Of a stretch of DNA of 64,000 nucleotides, positions 22,112 through 32,213 are shown piece by piece. The notes under the pieces were generated by a model, which saw only the letters and a list, made by a program, of their open reading frames with translations, searched no databases and had not been told where the DNA came from. Position 1 is the stretch's first letter, and every line of letters begins with the position of its first letter. This DNA is from Sporopachydermia quercuum (Eukaryota; Ascomycota; Sporopachydermiomycetes; Sporopachydermiales; Sporopachydermiaceae), in contig BCGN01000009.1 in assembly GCA_001599295.1 (NCBI GenBank), positions 726,413-790,412 on the forward strand. Direction: 5' to 3'. The position numbers were made by a program, and so were the translations under genes.

Positions 22112-22482
22112 TTATACATCTGCAACTCCTGCTGATGAAGCCTTCCTTTTGTCTGCATATCTCTTCGCTGTATTATACTCTTTCTCGTCTACTTTTATTT
22201 CTTTGATACACCCGGCAGGAATGCTTACCAACCCTGTGTTTCTCTTTTGATATAAGTTGTCACCTGCTATAGGTGAAATCTCGTCCGTATGTGCTAGGAG
22301 AACGTTGGGAACCTATCAATNAGATCTGTTAGTAGCTATTTTTGATTCTTTCATTTGGAAGACCAGTTTTGTAAGCAATATATAAAACATACCGAATCAG
22401 TGCAAGTAAGTATCCCTTTGAAAATTCTCCCATCAGTAACGGTCACTATGAATGGTATTCCAACGAAATCATGGGCCTCCAT
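22112..22482 (-). CDS. MAK31: Sm-like NatC subunit Mak31/Naa38, 2 exons
   Basis: Exon 1 is 22482-22393 and exon 2 is 22312-22112 on the minus strand, joining to 96 residues (S. cerevisiae Mak31 has 88). The 80-nt intron has GTATGT, a perfect TACTAAC (22328-22334) and GATAG. The protein has both Sm motifs: HDFVGIPFIVTVTDGRIFKG in exon 1 and GLVSIPAGCIKEI (57-69) in exon 2. TDGR-x-x-x-G followed by a CTD turn is the LSMD1/Naa38 pattern. Mak31 is the small subunit of the NatC N-terminal acetyltransferase (Mak3-Mak10-Mak31), which acetylates the L-A Gag protein in S. cerevisiae. The frame is open a further 14 codons upstream to an AG at 22525-22526, so an extra 5' exon cannot be excluded. It sits in the same region as MAK32, as in S. 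cerevisiae. Confidence 0.9.
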
Positions 22483-25400
22483 TTTCAATTGATTGAGACA
22501 ATCTGGTTGATGTGTGATTGTATTCTAACAGTAATTTATCAACTGTTCGACCGAAGGATCTTGGACTGGTGACATCAAAAAAGGAACCTGAATCGTTTCG
22601 AATATTTTTCTGGCTGTTAATAGACCGCTCTCCCTTCAGCATTGTAAGTAAACATTTGATAAACATGTATTGAGAAAAGTATTAAGAGATGATAATTGTG
22701 TGCCCTCCAATCCTTTCTTCCCGCGAACTTTTCAAAATAAAACTAGATGCAATATTCATGCACAAAGGGTAAATCTAATAAAGTTTAATTTGTATTTGTT
22801 GTTGACTTGTTACTCATTTGCTGACCATAGAGATTATGGTATTAATCCTCAGTTATGTTAACTATATAGTGTTATTAATTGAAAGAATTACAAAGATATA
22901 AATAAAACGGATTTGAGTAAGTATTTATATTTATTAATCATGTCANAATGTATGAAATGTTCTTGATACTATTTCCAATCATTTTACTACTGTAGCTTGA
23001 TCATATTCTAACATTTTCAAAGTTAAGGTACAATGTAATGTAATGCAACTTAATGCAACTTTTATATAAGCTCAAACTCTTAAAGCTGGGGACCCTTGAA
23101 ATTACAGGGCTTCAAAAGAACCTTTATAGTAGATTTATGTCAAATATTCTTCTACCTTGTCAGATCATTATATGGAGTCAAACTGCGGTTCTCTCTTCAT
23201 TCACCGGTTGTTTGATACCTCTATAGTAAAATTGAAACGCAAATTAATTGAATGTAATACATGTGAGTATTTATATTATTTGGATATATGAATAACACGT
23301 TTTTTTCCATTGTCATTCTTTGTAGCTTGAGAAAGAGCAATGACAGATTACTTGTTACTCAACTGGTATTCTACATTCTACTTCGATTTTCTACGTTGTG
23401 GTTTTCTACTTACTATTTATAGTGCACCTAATGGATTGGATAAATGCTTCACATAGCGGGTAAATGAACCAACAACTGGCTTTATCGCAAGTAAAAGCTC
23501 TACTCTTGGCGTTCTTCCAATGACAACCACCATCTTGTAGTACATCATTTTGAAGATTTATAAAGACAGGTCGCTGATAAGATGCTCTCTGAAATATCGT
23601 CTGTGTTTTCATGCAGAAATCAGCTGAATATGCCGAAACCCTACTTTCTTTCGTAGGAAATTATTGCTAATGTCTGCCTTCAACAGAACACTCATCTTAG
23701 ATCATATGTGTTCTGTTGTTGTTGATAATTCGCATGAATCACACTGACCCAAGTTATCAAGAGATTGCTAGCGTTTCGAACAACATGGCTGTTCTAACGT
23801 TAGCTAATTGAGCGTTTGGCAATAAAGACAGCAGGGAGACAGTATAATAGTTTTCTTCATTTATGTTGACTATCACACATCCATTATTATGTGCGATTCC
23901 ATCAACTGTATGTTCCTATCTGTTCCTATATAGTTGTCTCAATAGTCTGTGACAAGATTGTCTCTCATACAATGTCTTACTATGACATGTCTCAATCTTC
24001 TATCATCGCATTTCTAATCTGATCTTTTAATATGATCAGTAAACGTATCATACAAATCAGTTAATTGATTGCCATTTTCCTGCTTCTATGTTTGGGCCTG
24101 ACAATAGCATCAGACTATCGTAGTGAATCTGACTAGACCAATAGGTTAGCGACGTAGCAGACCAGAATGTATCTACATGTTGTAAACAGGGTGTTGAACT
24201 CACTATGGACTCACTCATTTATCTATAAGCCAAATCAGAACCACTTGCTTCTGCTATTTCATTTCAAACCAATTGAAAAGAAAAACTGAAATACTCCATT
24301 TCTTTCTTCTTTGATGTAATTTCATTTTGCTTCAATTCAACCAGCTTATTTTGCCTCTTTTTATATCATTTTCATTCATTCCTCTTCTTCGATTGGTGCC
24401 CATTCTTTATCTACATGTACTTACTGTACATCGTTTTCCACTAATAAACTCGTCCTTGTTTGTTCAAACTACAACCAAGAAAATGCGTTATCAACAGGAT
24501 GCTTTCAGCAATAACACTTTTGAATCAAAGAACGTTGAGTCAAAAGACATCTATTAACAGGTCAAGAGAAAAAATAATAATTATTCTACTTATATTTGAT
24601 TAAAAGTGTCTACTAGTCAGGCAGTCAATCGACTCTTAGGAGTCTCAAGAAGATCAACAGGAAGGAATCTAAAAGTTAAATTTCTTTTGAAAAGAATATT
24701 AAGATTAAGATCTAATTGACCTGNAATTAGCTTCTTAAACTTTAATTGTGGTTAACAAGGCTAGTTGTGAGGAGATTATCTATTGACCATTTAGCAGAAG
24801 CAGTGAAGGAGAGAATATATCCACATACTAATACCAGTGTAATTGGGTTAATAAGAAGAACATGTTCAAGAGTAATTCTGGGAGCACATAATACAAAGCG
24901 TATAGTGAATGTATAGCATTATTTATGACTTGGAAGTATTAACTACCGTAATCTGGAGTCGTCCATCCAGTATTGTATGCCGAAGGTACACAAACAAACT
25001 CTGTGTGAGCCAAACTTAATCTCTGTACGTAAGAAAGATCATTGTGCTTCCGCCTTGTGGAGTCCCTGTTACTTTCGCTATCCATTGAACTTGCAACTAA
25101 GAAGGAAGGATTTGATGAAGGAAAACAGAATGAAAGAAGCAGAAAATACCAGCCATATTCAAAGGTATCGGCAGAGTATCTGCAGAAGAAGCAGAAATAG
25201 CTGGCTTGTAGTTTGAATAGTTCAGTTCCTGTTCACTTCCACTGTGTTTTCGTTTGGCGATTGTTTGAAACGAAAGCTAGCAAGAGAACAAACAAGTGAT
25301 TCAAACAAGCACAGCAAGAGCTAAAAGAGCACGCATGAAGCGAAGCTATATAGCGAAGGAAACGAAGGACAATTGAGCCAACAAGATATACGGCAGTTCA

Positions 25401-25989
25401 TAGAAAATAAACCGCTTTGAAAGCTGAATTTTTGCTCAGGTTTTGGTAGTTCCCTTGAAAGCGAATAATTGCTTGAGGTACAGTCAGTTAGTTGTTGATT
25501 TATTCGCCTCAAGAATCGAATCAAACGATTGAATGCATGACTAGCTGTTCGGTTATTTTGTAAATTGGGAGACTTTCGGATCAATTTTGCTGGCTGTTTA
25601 ATCAAACAGTAAACGAATAGAACGGAGATCAAGCTGAAAGCAAATATAGCATTAAGTGTATAGAAGAGGAGGAAAGAGAAAGGTACAGTTGATTGTCGGC
25701 AAATAGTTGAATCTGTTGAGCATTTCGATAAAGCGTTTGTTTGAGCATTTCGTAAGTAAGTGTATTGTTAAAGAGCATTGGATAAAGGAGGATGTGAGAG
25801 GATGAATTTAGAAAGAATGAGCTGTTCCTTGTGAAGTCAAAGGTTCGGATGAACATGAACATGAACATGAATACAAGTGACGATGGATGTCTTTTTAATG
25901 GAGTATCAAATATGCTGTGCTGATATTGTCTAGTCAATATCAAACAAATGTTTGACCAATGCAACTGAATTCCCGTAATTACTGAACTA

Positions 25990-26003
25990 AGGGGGAACGT
26001 TCC
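25990..26003 (+). promoter_or_regulatory. STRE plus heat-shock-type palindrome upstream of GSY
   Basis: AGGGG (25990-25994), the core of the Msn2/4 stress element, runs into the 10-bp perfect palindrome GGAACGTTCC (25994-26003), which fits the nGAAnnTTCn heat-shock unit. It lies about 400 bases before the glycogen synthase ATG. Glycogen synthase genes are stress-induced in S. cerevisiae. It is a single site of each type, so the call is tentative. Confidence 0.35.
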
Positions 26004-26314
26004 AGCTACTGTTCCTGTCCAAAAGGCAGTCACACTATGTTGCATTGAAATAGACAATCAGGAAGATATTCAGTCCACGGACATAACTGATTCAGCAATG
26101 TGTTTCCATTGAAGCATCAGTAAGAATAACTCCACAGAAAACGACGATTCCTATCAACACGTAACAACAGAGAATCAGCAGTTTATTCCTCTCTTTATCT
26201 GTGCGCACGCTTCTATTTTACTAAGTTTGGTACTAACGAAGCTCCTTCAGTTTCCATTTACATGTCATATGATTGCATCTGATTATTATCATATCGTCTA
26301 TTAGATACTGATTT

Positions 26315-26389
26315 GTATGTTCCTGCTATAATCTAGCTACTAGTTCCTGCACTACCTCTATTTCTGCTACTTACTAACAGCACTGCTAG
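26315..26389 (+). other. Possible 5'-UTR intron of glycogen synthase gene
   Basis: GTATGT (26315-26320), TACTAAC (26372-26378) and an acceptor CTGCTAG ending at 26389 define a 75-nt intron that would stop 9 bases before the ATG. All three signals are canonical and the size fits the other introns here (61-301 nt). Confidence 0.5.
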
Positions 26390-26398
26390 AACTTCAAC

Positions 26399-28456
26399 AT
26401 GACAAGAGACGTAAAAAACCACATCCTGTTTGAAGTGGCAACAGAAGTGGCCAACAGAGTAGGAGGGATCTATTCAGTACTCAAATCAAAAGCTCCAGTA
26501 ACATCTTCAGAATATGGCGATCGATACTGCTTATTGGGCCCTCTGAATCCTCAAACCGCAAGTGTAGAAGTTGAAGAGCTGGAACCAAAAGACCCTCATC
26601 TCAGCGAATCGTTGAAATCAATGTCGGAAAGAGGTATTAAGTATCTCTATGGAAGATGGCTCATTGAAGGTGCTCCAGCAGTACTATTATTTGATACCGG
26701 CTCGGCATACAACCATTTGGACGAATGGAAATCCGACTTATGGACTACGGCTGGGATCCCCACTCCACCCTCGGATGCTGAAACCAATGAAGCGATTGTC
26801 TTTGGTTATCTTGTTGCTTGGTTTCTAGGTGAATATGTCTGTCACAACCGTGAACAGGCAGTCGTTACCCATTTCCATGAATGGTTATCTGGTGTTGCCT
26901 TGCCGTTATGCAGAAAGCGGAGAATCGACGTCACGACAATATTCACTACTCATGCCACGCTGTTAGGCCGTTATTTATGTGCAGGATCTGTCGATTTCTA
27001 CAACCATCTCCAGTATTTCGACGTCGACGCGGAAGCAGGTAAAAGAGGTATCTACCACCGATACTGTATTGAAAGAGCAGCTGCCCATTCGGCTGATGTT
27101 TTCACCACTGTTTCCCACATCACTGCGTATGAAGCTGAGCATTTGCTTAAGCGGAAACCCGATGGTGTTTTGCCCAACGGTTTGAACGTTGTCAAGTTCA
27201 GTGCTGTCCACGAGTTTCAGAACCTCCACGCCATTAAGAAGGAGAAAATCAATGAATTCATCCGGGGACATTTCTACGGCCATTACGACTTTGATCTCGA
27301 CGACACGTTGTATTTTTTCACTGCTGGAAGATACGAGTATCGCAACAAAGGTGTTGATTTCTTCATTGAGTCCCTAGCAAGGCTCAACCATCTTTTGAAA
27401 GTGAATAACAGCAAGAAAACGGTTGTAGCGTTCATCATCATGCCTGCAGCTACCCACTCTTATACTGTTGAGACTCTCAAGGGCCAAGCAGTCATTAGAT
27501 CGCTAGAAACCACTGTAAAGGAAATCCAGCTGTCGATTGGCAAAAGACTCTTCGAACTGTGCGCGCGAGACACTCATCCTGAAAGCCAGTCGTCCTCATT
27601 GTTTGATGAGTCCAGCCTTCTGACGCCTTCGGATAAAGTGCTGTTGAAAAGACGTGTGTTTGCCTTGAAAAGGTCCACACTGCCTCCTATTGTCACCCAT
27701 AACATGGCAGACGACTCGACAGATCCTATTTTGAATCAAATCCGCAGGGTGCAGCTGTTCAACCATCCTTCTGACAGAGTGAAAATAATCTTCCATCCTG
27801 AATTTCTAAGTGCCAACAATCCTATTCTTTCTCTTGATTATGATGATTTTGTCCGGGGCTGTCATTTGGGGGTGTTCCCTTCCTATTACGAGCCTTGGGG
27901 ATACACTCCGGCAGAATGCACTGTAATGGGCGTTCCTTCTATCACTACCAATCTATCAGGATTCGGCTGCTATATGGATGATTTGATTTCCCATTCGAGC
28001 GACTATGGTATTTATATTGTTGACCGGCGAATGAAATCTATTGATGAGTCGATTGATCAGCTGACTCACCAGATGTTTGATTTCACTAAGAAAACCAGAA
28101 GACAGAGAATTAACCAGCGGAATAGAACTGAGCGATTGAGCGATCTGCTCGATTGGAAGAGAATGGGCTTGGAGTACATTAAAGCCCGTCAGTTGGCGTT
28201 GAGAAGGGCTTATCCCAGTGCTAAATTTGAGGAAATCAAAGCTCCCGAATCGTCACCTGAAGGCAAGGGCAATACCAACGGTGTGAACGTGATGACACCT
28301 GGGGATTTTGGCAGTTTAGGGGAAGTGCGCGAATCTCTTGGTACTGAAGATTACGTTGGGTTTAAACTAGGTGATACAGGTGAAGATGAGAGGATGGTGT
28401 ATCCGTTAAGTCTGAAGAGCAGGAAAGGAAGTATTGGAGGAATAGGTGACCAGTAA
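26399..28456 (+). CDS. GSY1: Glycogen synthase
   Basis: This 685-residue GT3-family enzyme extends glycogen chains with glucose from UDP-glucose in the cytosol. The N-terminal substrate loop [17 protein letters not shown] lies near residues 18-34. The GT3 E-x7-E motif is in [18 protein letters not shown] near 495-512. The arginine cluster that binds glucose-6-phosphate is [20 protein letters not shown] near 562-581. The C-terminal tail (after about residue 610) is Ser/Glu/Gly-rich and ends in [12 protein letters not shown]; in Gsy1/Gsy2 this tail carries inhibitory phosphorylation sites. S. cerevisiae has two paralogues of 705-708 residues; only one copy is seen here, so it could equally be called GSY2. 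The ATG lies just after the possible 5'-UTR intron. Confidence 0.96.
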   Translation: MTRDVKNHILFEVATEVANRVGGIYSVLKSKAPVTSSEYGDRYCLLGPLNPQTASVEVEELEPKDPHLSESLKSMSERGIKYLYGRWLIEGAPAVLLFDTGSAYNHLDEWKSDLWTTAGIPTPPSDAETNEAIVFGYLVAWFLGEYVCHNREQAVVTHFHEWLSGVALPLCRKRRIDVTTIFTTHATLLGRYLCAGSVDFYNHLQYFDVDAEAGKRGIYHRYCIERAAAHSADVFTTVSHITAYEAEHLLKRKPDGVLPNGLNVVKFSAVHEFQNLHAIKKEKINEFIRGHFYGHYDFDLDDTLYFFTAGRYEYRNKGVDFFIESLARLNHLLKVNNSKKTVVAFIIMPAATHSYTVETLKGQAVIRSLETTVKEIQLSIGKRLFELCARDTHPESQSSSLFDESSLLTPSDKVLLKRRVFALKRSTLPPIVTHNMADDSTDPILNQIRRVQLFNHPSDRVKIIFHPEFLSANNPILSLDYDDFVRGCHLGVFPSYYEPWGYTPAECTVMGVPSITTNLSGFGCYMDDLISHSSDYGIYIVDRRMKSIDESIDQLTHQMFDFTKKTRRQRINQRNRTERLSDLLDWKRMGLEYIKARQLALRRAYPSAKFEEIKAPESSPEGKGNTNGVNVMTPGDFGSLGEVRESLGTEDYVGFKLGDTGEDERMVYPLSLKSRKGSIGGIGDQ

Positions 28457-29349
28457 CTGTGGGAGGATGTGAGGATGTTTGATGATGGAGACCTGATCAG
28501 ATGAGGAAAAGCTAGATGCAGAAGAAAAGAGAACAGTAGTATACTAATAATGCATATGCAATCATTGGCAATGACAATAGCAATAGCAACGTGTATTGTC
28601 TAATACTATAATAAATTAATCTTTAATATCAGAAGGAAATAGAAGCAAGTGTAGATGTAAGTAGAAAGGCAGCAGATATAAGCAGAAACTGTAGGATGGG
28701 GGGTTGCATAGTATATAAGTGTTCACTTGATTGGATGCTTAAGTGTTTGAATACTGTGTGAATTTGAACAATTGAAGATTTATTTAAATGGTTAAGTATC
28801 TATTCGAATGATTAGATCTCTGTTTGAATGTTTGAATGTTTGAATATTTGGTTGATGTGCATGAATACTGTTGATCATAAAGGCAAGAATAGACACTTAT
28901 TTAGACGTTTGAATATTCATTTAAATGTCTGAATATCGAATAAAATGCTTAAACGTTGAATGCTTGTTTCTCTCGTTGTCCACGTAGCGGCAGCTGGACA
29001 TATTCTAGAGACATTTAATACACAGTGTCACCAGTAGATACATTATTCACTCACGCTTGGATATTCTCCAAAAGAAGTAGACAGATTACTATACACCATT
29101 AGCATAATGTCATAAAACCCGATCACTACTACTTATCGTTCTTCCTACTATTGCTGTTTTTATTGCAGTTATCAGCTTTCAGGGCATATTTACTATTGGN
29201 GAGTATATAATAGCCCCTGGAGCATTACTCACCGCATGTAGGTAAAACTTCCACAACCAAATGTATGTGTGCTTCAGGTATTATATCTTTCAGTACTTGA
29301 CAAGTTATAGTACGAAATATATGTATTATAATATAAGAAGCCTAGTAAA
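28457..29349. other. Intergenic region with degenerate TTTGAATG repeats
   Basis: No gene is seen. From about 28740 to 28960 the motif TTTGAAT(G/A), or close variants, recurs many times, with three direct copies at 28823-28846. Confidence 0.45.
28823..28846 (+). repeat. TTTGAATG tandem repeat (3 copies)
   Basis: Two exact copies of TTTGAATG are followed by TTTGAATA, inside a longer field of degenerate copies of the same octamer between about 28740 and 28960, just past the glycogen synthase gene. Confidence 0.7.
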
Positions 29350-30723
29350 TTAATAAATTCTATTAATTGCTATGGTTTCTTGCTTTTTCTTTAGGGGAAT
29401 TACATTGACGGAAATCGAAGGATTTTCCTTGTATATACCAACAGTGAAGTTGGCTTCTTCCATCTCCTCTGCTAGCCCTTCAGCTTTCTCTTTCTCTGCT
29501 ACTCAGGCAGCCAAGAAATCGTGTGAATCACGCTGGAAGTTAGACGATGAATAGATTGATAGGTCCTTTCTATAGCAATTAGGTAGGAAGTGTGTTAAGC
29601 CGATGCTAAGCCAATTGATGAGGTCACCGATTGAATGGCTTGGATTATAAGTATTTCGACATTTCGACATTTCCCAGTCACTGGTAACAGAGCGAACGTA
29701 ATGGTAGCAAAANGAAGAGATACAAGATAATTCAACAGTTCAATAATATGGCAACCGTAACAAACCAGTAAACTGTTCAGATGTAAGCCTTCTATATAGT
29801 CGAAACTCCAAACAATTATAGTTTGTTTGTATTTTAATCCTCTCACTGCTTCATTACACTTTCATGGTTGACCTTAATAACAAAATAAACAGCTCGCTTT
29901 GCATTGCGTTTGTTTGCTGTAGTAGCGTTTTCCTCCTCTGGCATGCTTCTTACTGTAAAAGCGTTTCCAGATTTACGATCAAGCGCTATGGCAATCTGTA
30001 GAGATGCTGTAGATCCAAGAGTTTTCCCAGAATCTAGAATGGGATGGGATAGCACGATGTTGCGTTTCAAGGGACCAGCCACTAGTCCAATTTCTTCATT
30101 TCATGTTCATTATCCTCTTCATCGGCATCGCTGATTGCATTCTCCTCTCCAAGTGGCCATTGTTATCAAAACTTTTACCAATGAAAGCTCCAACAGTTGC
30201 ACTTCCTCTTCTTACAGCATCAGATATACTACTATTTCCTGGTGCTACATATTCCAGAGTAGAGGAATTAGTTGAAGAGGAACCAGTCCTAATGCAAACC
30301 TGGGAAGATCACGGAGCATTATTTTTTGTTAGAGCAGCTCAACCTCGAACCCTCAAGCATATTAAGTGTTTCTAATGTTCACGGTAGTCCCGTTTGCAAC
30401 TGTAAGCCTAGAAGGACGTCTGGATAGGGCAACAAGTTGAGCAGTACAGTCGGCAACTCTTCCACTTGAGAAAGGAGAATTGATAGGAAATACGAGGCAA
30501 ATACCAGGCGAATGAACAGGTGAATAAACAGGTGAATAAACAGGCGAATGAACAGGTAAAGATAGTCCTGAAGGTGATTCAGAAAATTCATTGAACTGTC
30601 ACTAATAATTCCGTAAAAAGGTAGAGATGTGAAGTTTGAGGCACTGTACCTGCTACTTTAATCGTCGTTTTGATCAACGATGGGAGTCTTGATGATTTAG
30701 ACAGAACTTTGGTTGGAATCAAA
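29350..30723 (-). pseudogene. Frame-disrupted Ser/Pro-rich gene of unknown family
   Basis: Coding-like minus-strand segments follow one another through all three frames. They are about 30723-30600 (KTPIVDQNDD; ends LPFYGIISDSS), 30598-30374 (NEFSESPSGLSLP, SPVH/SPVY repeats, RRPSRLTVANGTT), 30340-30150 (EYVAPGNSSISDAVRRGSA), 30150-30085 (GEENAISDADEEDNEHEMKK), 30082-29846 (AGPLKRNIVLSHPILDSGKT), 29860-29660, and 29560-29350 (EEMEEANFTVGIYKENPS, with stop TAA). Composition is protein-like and unlike random AT-rich translation, and a 12-bp repeat stays in frame. Several in-frame stops are also present. I do not recognise the family; it may be a regulatory protein. Either the gene is decayed, or the consensus lost bases here, although no other large gene in the window shows frameshifts. 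It is tandem with the downstream-facing gene at 30741. Confidence 0.5.
30505..30552 (-). repeat. 12-bp tandem repeat, 4 copies, in the disrupted gene
   Basis: Four copies of CAGGYGAATRAA lie head to tail. On the minus strand in one frame they encode repeated SPV(H/Y), consistent with expansion inside a coding sequence. Confidence 0.75.
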
Positions 30724-30740
30724 TAGCAGCAAGGAAACAG

Positions 30741-32213
30741 CTATGGAAATGAAACATTCTGCACCTCAGAATACGCCTTCAGCTTGTTTTCCGTGAACCT
30801 GCTTATAAGGTCCAGATCCCAGCACGCCTTTGACAGCGCAAGAGCCTTCACATCGTCCTCCCTGTCCAGTTTTTTATACTCCCAGTATAGGGTTTCCACT
30901 TCTTTGGCTTCGGCCTTCATATCGCCGAAACAGCCAGCCAAAGACCACTTTTTCGCTGTTTCCTCTGGAATTATCTCGTTGCTATCTCTGGCAGCCATAG
31001 GTGTTCCTGAAGCTGGCGGTGGCGGAGGAATAGCATGAGAATGGTTTGATACCGCGATAGCCCTGGGAGTTCGCGATGGGCCTCCGGANGTTCCTCCCGA
31101 AAAGCCTGCGTCCCCATGCCGCTTCTCGCCCGCGTTGTTGTTCGCTGTAGTGCCCGAGCTGCTATGGCTGTTGATGCTATTCGTGGTGTGGATACTGGGA
31201 CTAGAATAGCTGCTAGCGCTATTGGCAGAGTGAAAAGAGGCCCTTGGAGGAATATCAGAGCTCTGTCTGTTGGGAGGAAACGACTCCCGATGTCTTCTGG
31301 GTCCTGACGGTGCACCTGAAGGGTCAGTATGGTTATTATTGGTGGTAGTGCTGTTGTATGACCTTCTATGTGTCTCTGGGTAATTGCTGGACCCTCTCCA
31401 GCTACTATTGCCAGTAGCTTTGACACTATCGCGTTCTCTGTGACTGTTATTAACGTTTCTACTGTATGAAGGTCCCTCCACAGATCTTCTGCTGTTTCTG
31501 GGATCGCTCCTGTGCTCATCTAGACCCTCTCTACTTCTTCTATTGTCTCTGTAAGGGCTATTTCGGTCGTTGTCCCAGTTTGAATACCCTCTAGGGCCTG
31601 GCGGAGGTCTAGAACCCGGGAAATCAGGCTTGCTGTCCCCTCGAGTGTCTCTGTATGCGCTTTGTTCTTCCAGAAAAGGCCTTGAAGTCTTTGTAGAGCC
31701 TGAAGGTCCTGAGGGATCATTAGCATCAATACTATTGCTATCATTGTTTTCCTCTCTATCAGCATGGTATTCTCTTTCTCTATCTAGACCCTGGGGATCT
31801 CTTGAGTCTTGCCCGCGTTGTCCATAGTTGTATCCGTCTTCATTTCGTCCGTTTGGCTGCTGATAATGACCATTAGAACTCCTGTCATAGCTATCACTGC
31901 TTCTATTGGGCCCCGGGTACGAATATCTGCCTTTGGATCCGCCAGATCCTCCTCTTCCTCTGTAGCTATTATAATCGGGTCTTCTGTATTCTGAGTAGTC
32001 CCTTCTGTATCTTGGATCCGAAGGTTTTCCGATTTTTGGGTAGTCTCTGCTAAAAAATAACGTTAGTGGTGAGCGAATAGGATGGTACTCCATGGATAGA
32101 GTGTCATGCTGTTTCGTGTTTTGTGTTTCGTGCTTTGTGCTGCTGCAAACGGGAGGCAAGACAAGCAAATCAAAGTGAACATACTTTGGGGGAAAATAGG
32201 GTCTTTCAGACAT
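30741..32213 (-). CDS. Low-complexity R/D/S/Y-rich protein, 2 exons, unknown function
   Basis: Exon 1 is 32213-32185 (MSERPYFPP...) and exon 2 is 32049-30741, joining to 445 residues. The 135-nt intron has GTATGT, CACTAAC (near 32062-32068) and a TAGCAG acceptor. Unspliced, the frame is open, but the intron translates to a different-looking Val/Cys/His/Lys-rich insert. The first 350 residues are disordered and RNA-binding-like: RYRRDYSEYRRPDYNSYRG, many R/D/S/G pairs, then Ser/Asn-rich and a PPPPP run. The last 70 residues look folded (KKWSLAGCFGDMKAEAKEV, YKKLDREDDVKALALSKACW). No family is recognised. The charged N-terminus resembles that of SNT1 nearby, which may only be shared composition. 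Confidence 0.75.
   Translation of the reverse strand: MSERPYFPPKYVHFDLLVLPPVCSSTKHETQNTKQHDTLSMEYHPIRSPLTLFFSRDYPKIGKPSDPRYRRDYSEYRRPDYNSYRGRGGSGGSKGRYSYPGPNRSSDSYDRSSNGHYQQPNGRNEDGYNYGQRGQDSRDPQGLDREREYHADREENNDSNSIDANDPSGPSGSTKTSRPFLEEQSAYRDTRGDSKPDFPGSRPPPGPRGYSNWDNDRNSPYRDNRRSREGLDEHRSDPRNSRRSVEGPSYSRNVNNSHRERDSVKATGNSSWRGSSNYPETHRRSYNSTTTNNNHTDPSGAPSGPRRHRESFPPNRQSSDIPPRASFHSANSASSYSSPSIHTTNSINSHSSSGTTANNNAGEKRHGDAGFSGGXSGGPSRTPRAIAVSNHSHAIPPPPPASGTPMAARDSNEIIPEETAKKWSLAGCFGDMKAEAKEVETLYWEYKKLDREDDVKALALSKACWDLDLISRFTENKLKAYSEVQNVSFP

Larger units (their letters stand above)
22483..26398. other. 3.9-kb gene-poor stretch upstream of glycogen synthase
   Basis: This is the longest stretch without a supported gene. 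Open frames around 24327-24557, 24977-25216 and 25321-26057 (142 codons at most) have random-looking composition. A short ATGAAC tandem repeat lies near 25850-25870. The right part is the glycogen synthase promoter, with stress-type sites near 25990 and a possible 5'-UTR intron end at 26372-26389. Confidence 0.4.
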
